Assembly (NCBI GenBank): GCA_024686085.1
Contig: JAIBDT010000026.1
Span: forward strand, 1 to 34,659
Source of the DNA: Loktanella sp.
GTDB lineage: Bacteria > Pseudomonadota > Alphaproteobacteria > Rhodobacterales > Rhodobacteraceae
Reading direction: 5' to 3'
DNA: 34,659 bases
Below are positions 17,492 through 26,885 of the stretch, in pieces. The notes under the pieces were generated by a model that was not told the DNA's origin, did not search any database, and was given only the letters and a program-made list of their open reading frames with translations. A program made the translations under genes and the position numbers. Each line of letters starts with the position of its first letter. The first letter of the stretch is position 1.

Positions 17492-17940
17492 TCGCGCCCC
17501 AGTTCTAGCGCCGTGGTAATCGCACCTGTGGCTTGGTTCAGTGTCAGCGACAACATCGCGCTATTGGTAAAACCCGTTTCCGCGTCTCCGATCCGCACAG
17601 GTACATCAAAAAGCAGCCCCTTGGCGGGGTCGTAGCCTGCGGACAGGTCGCCAAAATGGATCGCGGTAAAGCCCATCTGGTCAGTGAACCCCACAACCTT
17701 GCATTGCCGTTCGCCCAGCTCTGCCCGTGGCGGTGACAGCACCAGCAGATAGGCCGCAGCGATGGCGGGCTCGATGGTGTCGAGGGCTGCCAAGCGGACC
17801 TCGCCGTTTGCGAAAAGTCGCGTGTTTTCTTCCCATGGTTCGACAAGGGCTTGTGCCGCGGCTTGCCAGTCACACGGCCCGACAGATTGCGCACCAAGCG
17901 GTGACCCGAGCAACAAAAGGCAGGCAAGCAGATGGCGCAT
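17488..17940 (-). CDS. Hypothetical exported protein between Dabb gene and acpS
   Basis: A 150-residue protein I do not recognise. [19 protein letters not shown] looks like a signal peptide with cleavage near residue 18, then a Cys-containing segment (GPCDWQ), a helix [15 protein letters not shown] and a Cys (ERQCKVVGF), so one disulfide bridge is possible. The frame extends to 17988, but ATG 17940 is favoured because it starts the signal peptide and overlaps the Dabb stop as TGATG. Its end overlaps acpS by 4 bases. Placement inside an essential operon suggests stable inheritance rather than recent gain. Function unknown. Confidence 0.75.
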   Translation of the reverse strand: MRHLLACLLLLGSPLGAQSVGPCDWQAAAQALVEPWEENTRLFANGEVRLAALDTIEPAIAAAYLLVLSPPRAELGERQCKVVGFTDQMGFTAIHFGDLSAGYDPAKGLLFDVPVRIGDAETGFTNSAMLSLTLNQATGAITTALELGRE

Positions 17941-18242
17941 CAGACCTCTAGGTCCATGACCATGATCCCGTCGGCCCCGCCATTGCACATGTCTTTGAGC
18001 CGCGCCCCAAGCCGTTTGTGTTTTTGGTCGGCCTGATAGCGCTGCAATGCGTCAAAATTCTTAAATGTGCAGATGAACCCGTAGGGGTGGTTTGGTGTCT
18101 TGTTTTCAAGATCGCGGTTCGGTCCGTGGGTAAAGTCGGTGAACCCCGACAGTTCCAGCCCGTCAAAACCCGCCATCGTATCGGCAAGCTCTGCCGGATC
18201 ATGGTCAGCCCGCAAGTTCAGCATCACAACGTGTTTGATCAT
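17940..18242 (-). CDS. Dabb family protein (stress-responsive A/B barrel)
   Basis: A 100-residue protein starting [11 protein letters not shown], with [22 protein letters not shown] in the middle: the IKHVV... F..YQ..P.H pattern of the Dabb (stress-responsive dimeric alpha/beta barrel) fold. Such proteins form dimers and some are enzymes (polyketide cyclases), but most bacterial members have no known role. It overlaps pdxJ by 4 bases and the following secreted-protein gene by 1 base (TGATG), so it belongs to the pdxJ-acpS unit. Confidence 0.88.
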   Translation of the reverse strand: MIKHVVMLNLRADHDPAELADTMAGFDGLELSGFTDFTHGPNRDLENKTPNHPYGFICTFKNFDALQRYQADQKHKRLGARLKDMCNGGADGIMVMDLEV

Positions 18243-18994
18243 GCCAGCCCCTCGCGTGCGGCGTCCATGTGTTTGCGCATCTCGACGATTGCGGGACCAA
18301 GTCCGCGAAAGATCGCTTCGCCGATGATGAAGTGCCCGATGTTCAACTCGGCCACATGCGGCAGCGCGGCGATTGGTCCAACGCTATCGTAGGTCAACCC
18401 GTGACCAACGTGGACCTCTAGCCCCAATTCATGCGCGTAGGCGGCCATGTCGGTGATTTTGGACAGTTCCGCGTCGCGGTCAGCCCAGCGCCCTTCGGCC
18501 CAAGCATCGGCGTAGGCCCCTGCGTGTAATTCGATGACGGGTGCACCGATCCGTGCGCAAGCCTCGACCTGCGCTTTCTCGGCCCCAATGAACATCGAGA
18601 CCCGACTGCCTGCGGCGATAAAGGGTGCGATATAAAGTGCGAGTGCGTTGTCTTGTTTGGCGACCTCTAGCCCGCCTTCGGTGGTCACCTCTTCGCGCTT
18701 TTCTGGGACCAGACAGATCGCGTGGGGTTTGTGGCGCAATGCGATGGCTTGCATTTCAGGCGTTGCGGCCATCTCGAAGTTCAGCGGGATTTTCAGCGCG
18801 TCCATCAGCCCGTCGATATCGGTATCAACGATGTGCCTGCGGTCTTCGCGCAGGTGGGCCGTAATTCCGTCTGCGCCCGCCTCTTGTGCGATCAGGGCGG
18901 CCCGCACGGGATCGGGATTGTTACCCCCACGTGCATTGCGCACTGTGGCGACGTGATCGATGTTCACCCCAAGCCGAAGGTGGCTAATTGTCAT
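18239..18994 (-). CDS. pdxJ: Pyridoxine 5'-phosphate synthase
   Basis: Condenses 3-amino-1-hydroxyacetone phosphate and 1-deoxyxylulose 5-phosphate to pyridoxine 5'-phosphate, the last step of the DXP-dependent vitamin B6 route. The 251-residue TIM barrel shows [17 protein letters not shown] at the N-terminus, [23 protein letters not shown] and a C-terminal [10 protein letters not shown] and [13 protein letters not shown], all family signatures. AGGATC lies upstream of ATG 18994. It follows DUF2062 by 36 bases and overlaps the Dabb gene by 4. Confidence 0.97.
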   Translation of the reverse strand: MTISHLRLGVNIDHVATVRNARGGNNPDPVRAALIAQEAGADGITAHLREDRRHIVDTDIDGLMDALKIPLNFEMAATPEMQAIALRHKPHAICLVPEKREEVTTEGGLEVAKQDNALALYIAPFIAAGSRVSMFIGAEKAQVEACARIGAPVIELHAGAYADAWAEGRWADRDAELSKITDMAAYAHELGLEVHVGHGLTYDSVGPIAALPHVAELNIGHFIIGEAIFRGLGPAIVEMRKHMDAAREGLA

Positions 18995-19030
18995 GAGTAC
19001 GATCCTTTATTTGACGACGTTGTAGAAAAC

Positions 19031-19690
19031 CTAGCGCGAACTTGGCCCAAGGTCATCTGCTGGTATGGATTTTTTCTTGAGCTGGTACAACTTGGCCTGC
19101 AAGATCTTGCGCCTGCGGTTCTGGTAAGCCCCGATCAGCGGCAGTGACAGGTAGTAGCAGATCGTCGCCACAACGACCCCCGGAACGATCCCGCCAATCA
19201 TGTAGGGAAAAAAGACCTCGTTGTAGAAGACGCCCAGCTTGTGCCAGTCCATTTTCTCGGCGGTAAAGATCGCCATGAGATTGTGCAAAAGATCGTCGCC
19301 CGCGCCGGCGAATTTGTCCCCGAGCGATGTATCAAGCGGCCCATGTTTTGGCCGTGTCCCGAGCAGGAAGTGTCCTGTCGACAATGACGCCACGGCGATG
19401 GGCAGGTACGTCAAAGGGTTGCCAAAGAAAGTCGCGAGCAAAGCGGCAAGGATATTGCCGCGCATCACTTTCGCCACGATTGCCGCTACAACAAAGTGCA
19501 AACCGTAGAACGGTGTGAAGGTGGTAAAGACCCCTGCCCAGATGCCGCGAGAGATTTTCTCGGGTGTATCGGGCAACCGCCGCACCCTGTGCTTGACGTA
19601 TTCAAAGGCGCGCGCCCAACCACCACGGGGATAGAGCGACCGTCCGACGATCTCGGCCAGTGACCGTCTTTCCCTGCGCTTAAAAACCAA
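19031..19690 (-). CDS. DUF2062 domain membrane protein, TTG start
   Basis: A 219-residue protein beginning MVFKRRERRSLAEIVG, then SRGIWAGVFTTFTPFYGLHFVVAAIVA, FFGNPLTYLPIAVAS and a C-terminal membrane segment IGGIVPGVVVATICYYLSLPLI, ending in a basic tail. This is the DUF2062 pattern: an inner-membrane protein of unknown function, often next to rsh/pdxJ in Rhodobacterales. The only in-frame start after the upstream stop is TTG 19690, with AAGGGA 8 bases before it and 17 bases after the rsh stop. Confidence 0.87.
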   Translation of the reverse strand: MVFKRRERRSLAEIVGRSLYPRGGWARAFEYVKHRVRRLPDTPEKISRGIWAGVFTTFTPFYGLHFVVAAIVAKVMRGNILAALLATFFGNPLTYLPIAVASLSTGHFLLGTRPKHGPLDTSLGDKFAGAGDDLLHNLMAIFTAEKMDWHKLGVFYNEVFFPYMIGGIVPGVVVATICYYLSLPLIGAYQNRRRKILQAKLYQLKKKSIPADDLGPSSR

Positions 19691-19707
19691 ACACTTTGTC
19701 CCTTACG

Positions 19708-21846
19708 TTATTCCCCACGAATGGCGCTGGCCAATCCGGGGTCTCTGTGCCGTTCCAGCGACGACACGCTGCTGTCCGCCTCGAGCGCGGTTAAGACGTG
19801 GTGCAGATGCTCTGAATCGCGCAGATCGACATCCATCAGCAACCGGTAATAATCCGGTTTTCGGTCAATAAAGGTGAGATCCGAAATATTTGCCTTTTGT
19901 TCGCCGATCAACGTGCAGATCCGCCCCAACACACCCGCGTCATTTGTAATTGTGACATCAAAAGTCACTGTGTTTACCGACCTATGTGTGCCTTCTTGCC
20001 AATGCAAGTCGATCCAGCGTTCTGGCTGATCTTCGTAGTCGGCCAAGGCTTCGCAGTCGATCGCATGCACGACGACCCCCTGCCCGCGATATGTGATCCC
20101 GACGATCCGTTCGCCCGGCACTGGTTGGCAGCATTGCGCCCGACGGTGGTTTTGATCGACCTCTAGCCCGATCACCGCGCGCCGTTCGTCAATTTCGTCG
20201 CCGTTTTGCTCGACCAGTTCGGGGTAGATCACCCGCACGATTTCGCGCCCTGTCAGTTCCGCAGAGCCGAGCCGCGCCAGCATGTCGTCAGCGTCGTCCA
20301 ACGCCAAGGCTTTGGCCGCAGTCCGCAATGCTTTTTCCGTCGCCTTTTTGCCCACGTTTTCGAAGGCGACCCGCGCCAACTCGCGCCCGAGCCGCACATA
20401 GCGGTCGCGGTCTTCTTCGCGCAAAGACCTGCGGATCGCAGTTTTCGCCCGCCCTGTCACTGCGATGTCCATCCATGTGGCTTGCGGTGTTTGGCCCTCG
20501 GCGGTCACGATTTCGACGGATTGGCCGTTTTTCAACCGCGTCCAAAGCGGCACGCGCATCCCGTCGACCTTAGCCCCAACGCAAGCAGAGCCGATCCGTG
20601 TGTGGATCGCATAGGCAAAGTCGATGGGTGTCGCGCCGCGTGGCAGTTTGATCACGTCACCCTTGGGCGAGAAGCAGAACACTTGGTCCTGATACATCTC
20701 AAGCTTGACCGCCTCGAGGAATTCATCGTGGTCATGGCTGTCGTCGAGCCGTTCTGTCAACTTGGCAATCCATGTTACCGGATCAACGGCAAAGCGGTTC
20801 TCGACCCGTTCGCCGTTTTTGTAGGACCAATGCGCGGCCACGCCTGTTTCGGCGACTTCATGCATTTCGCGGGTGCGGATTTGCACCTCGACCCGCTTGC
20901 CATCCCGGCCCGACACGGTTGTGTGAATCGAGCGGTAACCGTTGGACTTTGGCTGGCTGATATAATCCTTGAATCGTCCAGGAACTGCCCGCCAGCGCTG
21001 GTGGATCGCCCCAAGTGTACGGTAGCAATCGGCCTCTGTCGCGGTCAGTACCCGAAACCCGTAAATGTCGGACAGCCGACTAAACGACAGGTCTTTTTCT
21101 TCCATCTTACGCCAGATCGAATAGGGCTTTTTCGCCCGCCCCATAACAGAGGCCACGATCCCTGCTTTTTCCAATTCAACCCGCATGTCGGCAGTGATCT
21201 TTTCGATCACGTCACCAGTTTCGCGTTGCAGCCGGATAAAGCGGCGGATGATCGAGTTCCGCCCTTCGGGGTTCAAAACCTTGAAGGCCAAATCTTCGAG
21301 TTCTTCACGCATCCACTGCATACCCATCCGCCCTGCGAGTGGTGCGTAGATATCCATTGTTTCACGGGCCTTTTGGACCTGCTTGTCGGGGCGCATCGAT
21401 TTGATCGTGCGCATGTTGTGCAGGCGGTCCGCAAGTTTGACCAAGGTCACGCGTAAATCGCGGCTGGTCGCCATGAACAGTTTGCGGAAGTTTTCGGCCT
21501 GTTTGGTTTGGGTGCTGGTCAGCTGTAGATTGGTCAGCTTGGTGACCCCATCCACCAGATCCGCGATTTCACGCCCGAACCTGTCGGAGACCTCGGTAAA
21601 GGATGCTTTGGTGTCCTCAATTGTGTCGTGCAGCAAAGCCGTCACAAGTGTTGCGTCATCCATTTGCTGCTCAGCAAGGATCAAGGCCACTGCGATGGGG
21701 TGGGTAAAGTAGGCTTCGCCAGAATGGCGGAACTGTCCTTCGTGCATTTCCTCGCCGAATGCGAATGCGTCTCTTAACAGAGCTTCGTTCAGGCGGGGGT
21801 TGTAGGTGCGGACCAGTGCGATCAGATCATCTGCTGTCGTGCTCAT
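19708..21846 (-). CDS. rsh: Bifunctional (p)ppGpp synthetase/hydrolase RSH
   Basis: A 712-residue long RelA/SpoT homolog that makes and degrades the alarmone (p)ppGpp. The hydrolase HD domain retains H49, H73-D74 (HDTIED) and D140. The synthetase domain has KPYSIWRKM (240-248), D260 in SDIYGFRV, and RFKD at 291-294: this RxKD loop is typical of bifunctional enzymes, in contrast to the ExDD of synthetase-only RelA. TGS (about 388-450), the CCQPVPG element (C572, C573) and a C-terminal ACT domain (about 636-705) complete it. As the only long RSH usual in this order it should be both synthase and hydrolase. It sits 28 bases after rpoZ, like spoT in E. coli. Confidence 0.96.
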   Translation of the reverse strand: MSTTADDLIALVRTYNPRLNEALLRDAFAFGEEMHEGQFRHSGEAYFTHPIAVALILAEQQMDDATLVTALLHDTIEDTKASFTEVSDRFGREIADLVDGVTKLTNLQLTSTQTKQAENFRKLFMATSRDLRVTLVKLADRLHNMRTIKSMRPDKQVQKARETMDIYAPLAGRMGMQWMREELEDLAFKVLNPEGRNSIIRRFIRLQRETGDVIEKITADMRVELEKAGIVASVMGRAKKPYSIWRKMEEKDLSFSRLSDIYGFRVLTATEADCYRTLGAIHQRWRAVPGRFKDYISQPKSNGYRSIHTTVSGRDGKRVEVQIRTREMHEVAETGVAAHWSYKNGERVENRFAVDPVTWIAKLTERLDDSHDHDEFLEAVKLEMYQDQVFCFSPKGDVIKLPRGATPIDFAYAIHTRIGSACVGAKVDGMRVPLWTRLKNGQSVEIVTAEGQTPQATWMDIAVTGRAKTAIRRSLREEDRDRYVRLGRELARVAFENVGKKATEKALRTAAKALALDDADDMLARLGSAELTGREIVRVIYPELVEQNGDEIDERRAVIGLEVDQNHRRAQCCQPVPGERIVGITYRGQGVVVHAIDCEALADYEDQPERWIDLHWQEGTHRSVNTVTFDVTITNDAGVLGRICTLIGEQKANISDLTFIDRKPDYYRLLMDVDLRDSEHLHHVLTALEADSSVSSLERHRDPGLASAIRGE

Positions 21847-21874
21847 CTGGTCCTGCGCCTATTTTTCGTTGCGG

Positions 21875-22228
21875 TTAACGCTGCCCTTGGGCATCCATCA
21901 AAGCGCGAAGCAGCTTTTCCTCGGACATGTCGTCGTCGGCTGGCTTGTCGGTTTCGGCGCCCATCAAGAGAGACATGCTGTCCTCTTCTGGCTCGTCTAC
22001 TTCGATCTGTGTCTGATTCGCTTCGATCATGCGCTCACGCAAATCGTCGGCGCCTTGGGTCTCTTCTGCGATCTCACGCAAGGAAACGACAGGATTTTTA
22101 TCATTGTCGCGCGACACGGTCACAGGCGAACCGGCAGAGATTTCACGTGCACGATGTGCAGCAAGCATCACAAGCTCAAAACGGTTCGGAACTTTGTCGA
22201 CGCAGTCTTCTACGGTAACGCGGGCCAT
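21875..22228 (-). CDS. rpoZ: RNA polymerase omega subunit
   Basis: A 117-residue omega subunit that helps RNA polymerase assembly and, in proteobacteria, forms part of a ppGpp site. [30 protein letters not shown] is the conserved N-terminal fold, followed by [10 protein letters not shown]; the acidic C-terminal tail is typical of alphaproteobacteria. The frame is open to 22291, but ATG 22228 gives the family N-terminus and has GGAG 8 bases before it. It precedes rsh, so the alarmone maker and one of its targets share a unit. Confidence 0.96.
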   Translation of the reverse strand: MARVTVEDCVDKVPNRFELVMLAAHRAREISAGSPVTVSRDNDKNPVVSLREIAEETQGADDLRERMIEANQTQIEVDEPEEDSMSLLMGAETDKPADDDMSEEKLLRALMDAQGQR

Positions 22229-22312
22229 TGGCGTACTCCAATCAATCGGACATGACTTCAGAAAGGCATCCATTATGCCCATTTCGCCCAAATGACAAGT
22301 GCTTAAGGGCAG

Positions 22313-22900
22313 TCAAATCGCCCTGACACTGTCCAGATCAACCTGTGGTAGAGCATCATGCATTTGTTGCACAGTCACCCCGAGGATCGGGTGCACCCAT
22401 TGGGCCGCCACGTCACACAAGGGCACAAGAACAAAACTGCGGTCTTGCACCCGCGGATGTGGCACAATCAATTGTTCTGGTGCGGTTTTTGCTTGTGCGT
22501 CCAATCCCAAGTCGCGCCAGTACTGATGGGTTTGCAGGTTCGGCAAGACCACGTCATCAAGCCCGATCAGATCAAGATCAAGCGTCCGCTGCCCCCAGCG
22601 CACGACCCGCGTCCGCCCCGCTTCTGCCTCGATCTGATGCAGGGCAATCATGATCTCTGCCGCATCCAAATTCGTGCGCACCCGAATCGCTGCATTCACA
22701 AAATCTGGCCCCGCTCCCGCAGGGAAAGCAGGCGTCGCGTAAAACTCGCTTTTTGCGCGAATTTCACCCAGTGACTTGCCAATCTCGGACATAGACTTTT
22801 GTATAGTTTCCCTAGCGTCACCCCAAAGCGACGTCGCGTTGCTACCAAGGGCAATAAGCGCATTTCTGCCGTGAGGGGCTTTGGCATGGGGTTGCGGCAT
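22313..22900 (-). CDS. folK: 2-amino-4-hydroxy-6-hydroxymethyldihydropteridine pyrophosphokinase
   Basis: Transfers pyrophosphate from ATP to 6-hydroxymethyl-7,8-dihydropterin in folate synthesis. The 195-residue protein has NALIALGSN (residues 13-21), YATPAFPAGAGPDFVNAAI, and the HPPK signature RWGQRTLDLDLIG, then LIVPHPRVQDRSFVLVPL. A 25-residue insert (LQTHQYWRDLGLDAQAKTA) before the PHPR motif is somewhat longer than in E. coli. It is first in the long minus-strand run, divergent from the NYN gene. folP and folB are not in the window. Confidence 0.94.
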   Translation of the reverse strand: MPQPHAKAPHGRNALIALGSNATSLWGDARETIQKSMSEIGKSLGEIRAKSEFYATPAFPAGAGPDFVNAAIRVRTNLDAAEIMIALHQIEAEAGRTRVVRWGQRTLDLDLIGLDDVVLPNLQTHQYWRDLGLDAQAKTAPEQLIVPHPRVQDRSFVLVPLCDVAAQWVHPILGVTVQQMHDALPQVDLDSVRAI

Positions 22901-22925
22901 GCTAGAATAACCTTACATTAAAACT

Positions 22926-22973
22926 GTCCCTTGGGTTTTACACCACTCACATTTTCACGAACACCCTAGGGAC
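22926..22973 (+). repeat. Imperfect inverted repeat between folK and the NYN gene
   Basis: GTCCCTTGGG (22926-22935) and CCCTAGGGAC (22964-22973) are inverted copies with one mismatch, separated by 28 bases, in the 94-bp divergent intergenic region. It has no T-run. It may be a regulatory site or a leader hairpin ahead of the NYN gene; no role can be assigned. Confidence 0.35.
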
Positions 22974-22994
22974 GCACATTCGGAAGGACTTTTA

Positions 22995-23567
22995 ATGTTT
23001 TATCGTGACGAGCGTTTGGCGCTCTTCATCGATGGATCAAACCTATACGCGGCGGCTAAGTCGCTGGGTTTTGACATCGACTATAAATTACTACGTGCCG
23101 AGTTTATGCGCCGTGGCAAAATGCTACGTGCGTTTTATTACACTGCGCTTTTGGAAAATGACGAGTACTCGCCGATTCGCCCCTTGGTTGATTGGCTAAA
23201 TTACAATGGCTTCACAATGGTTACGAAGCCAGCCAAAGAATACACCGACAGCATGGGGCGCCGCAAAGTCAAAGGTAACATGGACATCGAACTTGCCGTC
23301 GATGCGATGGAACTTGCGTCTCATATCGACCATGCGGTGATCTTTTCGGGCGACGGTGATTTCCGTCCGCTCGTTGAGGCATTACAACGTAAGGGTGTAC
23401 GCGTTTCGGTCGTTTCGACGATTCGCAGCCAGCCACCAATGATTGCGGATGAACTTCGCCGTCAGGCGGACAACTTCATCGAACTTGATGAGTTGCGCGA
23501 TGTGGTCGGCAGACCAACCCGCGAGCCTCGTCTGGAAGATGCAGACGCTGCCAATCAAGAAGACTAA
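22995..23567 (+). CDS. NYN domain protein (LabA/DUF88-like ribonuclease family)
   Basis: A 190-residue PIN-like NYN protein. It has LFIDGSNLYAAAKSLGF (D13, N16), GNMDIELAVDAM (D97, D103) and VIFSGDGDFRPLVEAL (D120, D122), the acidic residues that in this family bind metal for RNA cleavage. Beyond about residue 165 the tail is acidic and unordered. Such proteins are thought to act in RNA turnover, and the substrate is unknown. AAGGA lies 6 bases before ATG 22995. The gene is monocistronic, ending at a strong terminator, and divergent from folK. Confidence 0.92.
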   Translation: MFYRDERLALFIDGSNLYAAAKSLGFDIDYKLLRAEFMRRGKMLRAFYYTALLENDEYSPIRPLVDWLNYNGFTMVTKPAKEYTDSMGRRKVKGNMDIELAVDAMELASHIDHAVIFSGDGDFRPLVEALQRKGVRVSVVSTIRSQPPMIADELRRQADNFIELDELRDVVGRPTREPRLEDADAANQED

Positions 23568-23570
23568 GAA

Positions 23571-23598
23571 AAAGGCCGGAGTTTTCTCCGGCCTTTTT
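23571..23598 (+). terminator. Intrinsic terminator after the NYN gene
   Basis: AAAGGCCGGAG (23571-23581), loop TTTT, CTCCGGCCTTT (23586-23596), then further T residues. Perfect 11-bp stem with a T-run, beginning 3 bases after the stop codon; because the A-rich left side mirrors the T-run, it could work on either strand. Confidence 0.93.
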
Positions 23599-23658
23599 TA
23601 TGCGACTTATCTGGATAGGCGGTGCTAGTGTCACTGCGTATTTGAGAGGTCACATGTT

Positions 23659-24828
23659 ATGCAAACCCCATTCAAAGTTGCAATTGTTGGCGCAGGTATC
23701 TGCGGGCTGACCACAGCTATCGCATGTCAAAACGCGGGCGCAGAGGTCACCGTGTTTGAGGCCGCGCCAAAACTGCTGCCCCTTGGCACCGCAATTAGTC
23801 TTTGGCCCAATGCCCTAACCTGTTTGGACAAGATCGGACTTGGCCCGCAAATCGCGGCCCTTGGTCACCCCTTTGATCGCATTGTCACCCGACACCCTGA
23901 CGGCACTCCGATCATGCGGTTTGATCTTGCCGATCTGCACGCCAAGCATGGACAGACCAGTCGTTGCGTCACACGTGCCGCATTACATACAGCATTGTTG
24001 ACCGAGGTTACCGCCGACCATGTGAAACTGGGTGCCGCTGTCGAAAACGTCAGTTGGACACAAGATGATGCCACGATGACTATGGCGGATGGGACTATGC
24101 ACTCTGCCGATCTGGTGGTTGTTGCTGATGGTTTGAATTCCCGCCTGCGTGCGCAGGTTGCTGGCCCTGATACACTTCGCCCTGCGGGGTATGGTGCGGT
24201 GCTGGGACTTGCGCCGATGTGGCGGACGCCTCCGGGATGGGGCGCTGGTGCCGAGGCTTGTGAATACTACGGTCCTAATGGTCGCTTTGGTGTGATCCGG
24301 TCGGATATAAATCAGACCTATTGGTTCTTTGTCTCCAAAGCGGTCCCGCCTGCCACCCGTGCGGTGCCCGTTGACCCTGCGTGGCTGATGGACCAATTGC
24401 GCGATTGGCCAGCCTTTGCCCGCGAGTTGGTTGTAGCGACCCCACAAGACCAGATGCCGCAAGTTGCCTTGAACGACCACGCCCCCGCCAAACATTGGGG
24501 TAATGGCCGTGTCTTGCTAGCTGGCGATACGGCCCATCCAATGCTGCCCAATTTCGGTCAGGGTGCCAACCAAGCGATTGAGGATGCCTATGCGATTGGG
24601 CTGGGGTTGGAGCGTGGCAAGGCTGGTTTGGACCTTGCGCAATTCTATAGCGATATGCGCAAGCGCAAGGCGGACGGAATCGTCAAGCAGAACCGCCAGA
24701 ACGGCCAGATGACGCAGCAGGAGGGTCGTTTTGGTCAGCTGATCCGTAACGCGGTGATGCGCATGATGCCCCAGCGGGTTGTCACCGCCCAATTGGATCG
24801 CCATTTTACGGTTTCACCGCCGACCTGA
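23659..24828 (+). CDS. FAD-dependent monooxygenase (aromatic hydroxylase type)
   Basis: A 389-residue flavoprotein of the PHBH-fold group A monooxygenases. The dinucleotide motif is GAGICG at 11-16 with an acidic FEAAP at the end of strand 2; VVVADGLNSRLR (153-164) is the DG motif and LLAGDTAHPMLPNFGQGANQAIED (287-310 region) the GD motif, binding FAD ribitol. Salicylate hydroxylase-like proteins share this pattern; the true substrate cannot be read from sequence and no catabolic genes are next to it. GAGAGG lies 9 bases before ATG 23659. It is separated by terminator sequence from the NYN gene and by 73 bases from ispH. Confidence 0.9.
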   Translation: MQTPFKVAIVGAGICGLTTAIACQNAGAEVTVFEAAPKLLPLGTAISLWPNALTCLDKIGLGPQIAALGHPFDRIVTRHPDGTPIMRFDLADLHAKHGQTSRCVTRAALHTALLTEVTADHVKLGAAVENVSWTQDDATMTMADGTMHSADLVVVADGLNSRLRAQVAGPDTLRPAGYGAVLGLAPMWRTPPGWGAGAEACEYYGPNGRFGVIRSDINQTYWFFVSKAVPPATRAVPVDPAWLMDQLRDWPAFARELVVATPQDQMPQVALNDHAPAKHWGNGRVLLAGDTAHPMLPNFGQGANQAIEDAYAIGLGLERGKAGLDLAQFYSDMRKRKADGIVKQNRQNGQMTQQEGRFGQLIRNAVMRMMPQRVVTAQLDRHFTVSPPT

Positions 24829-24901
24829 CCTGCCTTGCATGGACCCCATGCGGGAATGGCGTTAGGACAGGGCAACAGTAGAAACTGGCAGGACGCTGAA
24901 G

Positions 24902-25852
24902 ATGAGCAAAGCACCTCTTACCCTTTATCTCGCCGCTCCGCGCGGTTTTTGTGCGGGCGTGGATCGCGCCATTAAGATCGTTGAGATGGCGATCGAGAAA
25001 TGGGGCGCGCCTGTCTATGTCCGTCACGAGATTGTGCATAACAAATTCGTCGTGGACGGTTTGCGCGACAAGGGTGCGATCTTTGTCGAGGAACTGGACG
25101 AGTGCCCGACGGACCGCCCTGTGATTTTCTCGGCGCATGGTGTGCCAAAATCGGTTCCGAATGCCGCTGAGGCCCGCAAGATGGTCTATGTCGATGCCAC
25201 ATGTCCGCTGGTGTCCAAGGTCCACATCGAGGCCCAGCGCCATGCCGATGCGGGTTTGCAGATGATCATGATCGGCCATGAAGGCCACCCCGAAACGGTT
25301 GGCACGATGGGTCAACTGCCCGAGGGCGAGGTGTTGCTGGTCGAGACCGTTGAGGACGTTGCCACAGTCACCCCCCGCGACCCTGAAAAGCTGGCGTTTG
25401 TGACCCAGACCACCCTGTCTGTTGACGATACCATCGACATTGTTGCCGCCTTGCACGCCCGATTTCCTGCCATTGTAGGCCCGCACAAAGAAGACATTTG
25501 CTATGCCACGACCAACCGCCAAGAAGCGGTGAAAGCCATGGCCCCCAAGTGTGATGCGATGCTGGTTGTGGGTGCGCCCAATTCATCGAATTCCCGCCGC
25601 TTGGTCGAGGTGGGTGCGCGTGCTGGCTGTGCTTATGCGCAACTGGTCCAACGCGCTACGGACATTGACTGGCGAGCGCTAGATGGCATCACGTCGATGG
25701 GAATTACGGCGGGGGCCTCGGCCCCTGAGGTGTTGATTAACGAAGTGATCGACGCCTTCCGCGACCGCTATGATGTCACCGTCGAGATGGTTGAGACCGC
25801 CGTCGAGAACGTTGAGTTCAAAGTGCCCCGCGTGTTGCGTGAGGCATCATGA
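24902..25852 (+). CDS. ispH: 4-hydroxy-3-methylbut-2-enyl diphosphate reductase
   Basis: Last enzyme of the MEP isoprenoid pathway: a [4Fe-4S] protein making IPP and DMAPP from HMBPP. The 316-residue product has the three cluster cysteines C17 ([11 protein letters not shown]), C101 ([11 protein letters not shown]) and C200 ([11 protein letters not shown]), plus the catalytic E131 in [16 protein letters not shown] precedes ATG 24902. It heads a plus-strand series of five genes whose ends overlap: DUF3429 starts inside its stop region (ATGA, 4 bases). Confidence 0.97.
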   Translation: MSKAPLTLYLAAPRGFCAGVDRAIKIVEMAIEKWGAPVYVRHEIVHNKFVVDGLRDKGAIFVEELDECPTDRPVIFSAHGVPKSVPNAAEARKMVYVDATCPLVSKVHIEAQRHADAGLQMIMIGHEGHPETVGTMGQLPEGEVLLVETVEDVATVTPRDPEKLAFVTQTTLSVDDTIDIVAALHARFPAIVGPHKEDICYATTNRQEAVKAMAPKCDAMLVVGAPNSSNSRRLVEVGARAGCAYAQLVQRATDIDWRALDGITSMGITAGASAPEVLINEVIDAFRDRYDVTVEMVETAVENVEFKVPRVLREAS

Positions 25853-26289
25853 GACAGATACCGCGCGCACCGCTGATCCTAGGGCTGCTGGGGTTGTTTC
25901 CGTTTGCTTGGGGGGCGATCACTGTGTCGTTCCCTGCCCTTGCTGACTGGGGGCAAATGACGCTGGGCGGTCGCTTTGTCGGGCCTTATGTCCAGTTGTT
26001 TTACGGCGCGATTATCCTGTCGTTTATGTCGGGTGTCTTGTGGGGTTTTGCTGCCAAGTCGACCGATCCGTTGGGATATATCTTATCAGTGATCCCCGCG
26101 CTTTGGGCGTTTTTTATGACGGGCGGCGGTCCTGTGGCGGCTGCGATGAACCTGATTTTCGGGTTCTTGGGTCTGTTGTTGTTAGACTGGTATTTCTGGC
26201 GCCTGGAACTGGCCCCACCATGGTGGATGCGCCTGCGCGTCTTGCTAACGTCGATTGTAATTCTAACCCTTTTGGTAGTGGTAATCTGA
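25849..26289 (+). CDS. DUF3429 membrane protein
   Basis: A 146-residue integral membrane protein with four or five hydrophobic segments: [68 protein letters not shown] and a C-terminal helix. The YGAxILSFxGGxxWG and LLLDW patterns are those of DUF3429, of unknown function, common in proteobacteria. It overlaps ispH by 4 bases and shares its TGA with the start codon of the methyltransferase gene (TGATG), so it is translated in the same unit. Confidence 0.88.
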   Translation: MRQIPRAPLILGLLGLFPFAWGAITVSFPALADWGQMTLGGRFVGPYVQLFYGAIILSFMSGVLWGFAAKSTDPLGYILSVIPALWAFFMTGGGPVAAAMNLIFGFLGLLLLDWYFWRLELAPPWWMRLRVLLTSIVILTLLVVVI

Positions 26290-26885
26290 TGCCTGACGAA
26301 AAGACGATCGCGTTTTATAATAGCGCCGCCGAGCGTTATGCCAAGCTGACGGATACGGGCGCGCCCAGCGAGAATTTGACGGCGTTTATGGCGCTTTTGC
26401 CTGCGGGTGGCGCTGTGCTGGATCTGGGCTGTGGCCCTGCGCGTGCTTCTGTTCATTTGCGCGATGCGGGGTTTGCGCCTGATCCTGTGGATGCGTCCGT
26501 CGGTATGATTGAATTGGCAAACGAGGCCCATAATATTGCCGCCCGACTGCTGACGTTTGATGACATCGATATGGTCGATGCGTATGATGGTGTTTGGGCG
26601 AATTTCTCTTTGTTGCATGCCGCGCACGCCGACCTGCCGCGTATCTTAGAAGCGATTGCCGTAGCCCTGCATAGTAAGGGCGTGTTCCACATCGCAATGA
26701 AGACAGGGACGGGTGTCGCGCGTGACCAGATTGACCGCCTTTATTCATATGTCACGGTCCCAGAGTTGCGCGCATTGCTGACTGATGCCGGCTTTGACGT
26801 GCTGGATGTTGTTGAGGGTTTTGAGATTGGTTGTGCTGGCACCAATGATCCGTTTGTTGTGATGAGAGCCCGTAAACATGCCTGA
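26289..26885 (+). CDS. Class I SAM-dependent methyltransferase
   Basis: A 198-residue methyltransferase. The SAM-binding motif I is [15 protein letters not shown] near residues 45-59; the acidic end of strand 2 is [14 protein letters not shown], and strand 4 is [11 protein letters not shown]. The N-terminus has [12 protein letters not shown], frequent in UbiE/Methyltransf_11-like proteins. The acceptor is unknown. The frame is open from 26040 over the DUF3429 gene, but ATG 26289 overlaps the preceding TGA as TGATG and gives the family start. The 3' end overlaps rnhA by 8 bases. Confidence 0.88.
   Translation: MPDEKTIAFYNSAAERYAKLTDTGAPSENLTAFMALLPAGGAVLDLGCGPARASVHLRDAGFAPDPVDASVGMIELANEAHNIAARLLTFDDIDMVDAYDGVWANFSLLHAAHADLPRILEAIAVALHSKGVFHIAMKTGTGVARDQIDRLYSYVTVPELRALLTDAGFDVLDVVEGFEIGCAGTNDPFVVMRARKHA

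Noticed and set aside
20206..21456. 416-codon plus-strand ORF opposite rsh
   Set aside because: Antisense to all catalytic motifs of RSH; low-complexity His/Cys/Arg-rich product without a domain.
24837..24851. GCATGG-ACC-CCATGC hairpin between the monooxygenase gene and ispH
   Set aside because: A 6-bp stem without a T-run; too weak to call a terminator.
24806..25522. 238-codon minus-strand ORF opposite ispH
   Set aside because: ispH motifs are unmistakable on the plus strand; the antisense product has no family resemblance.
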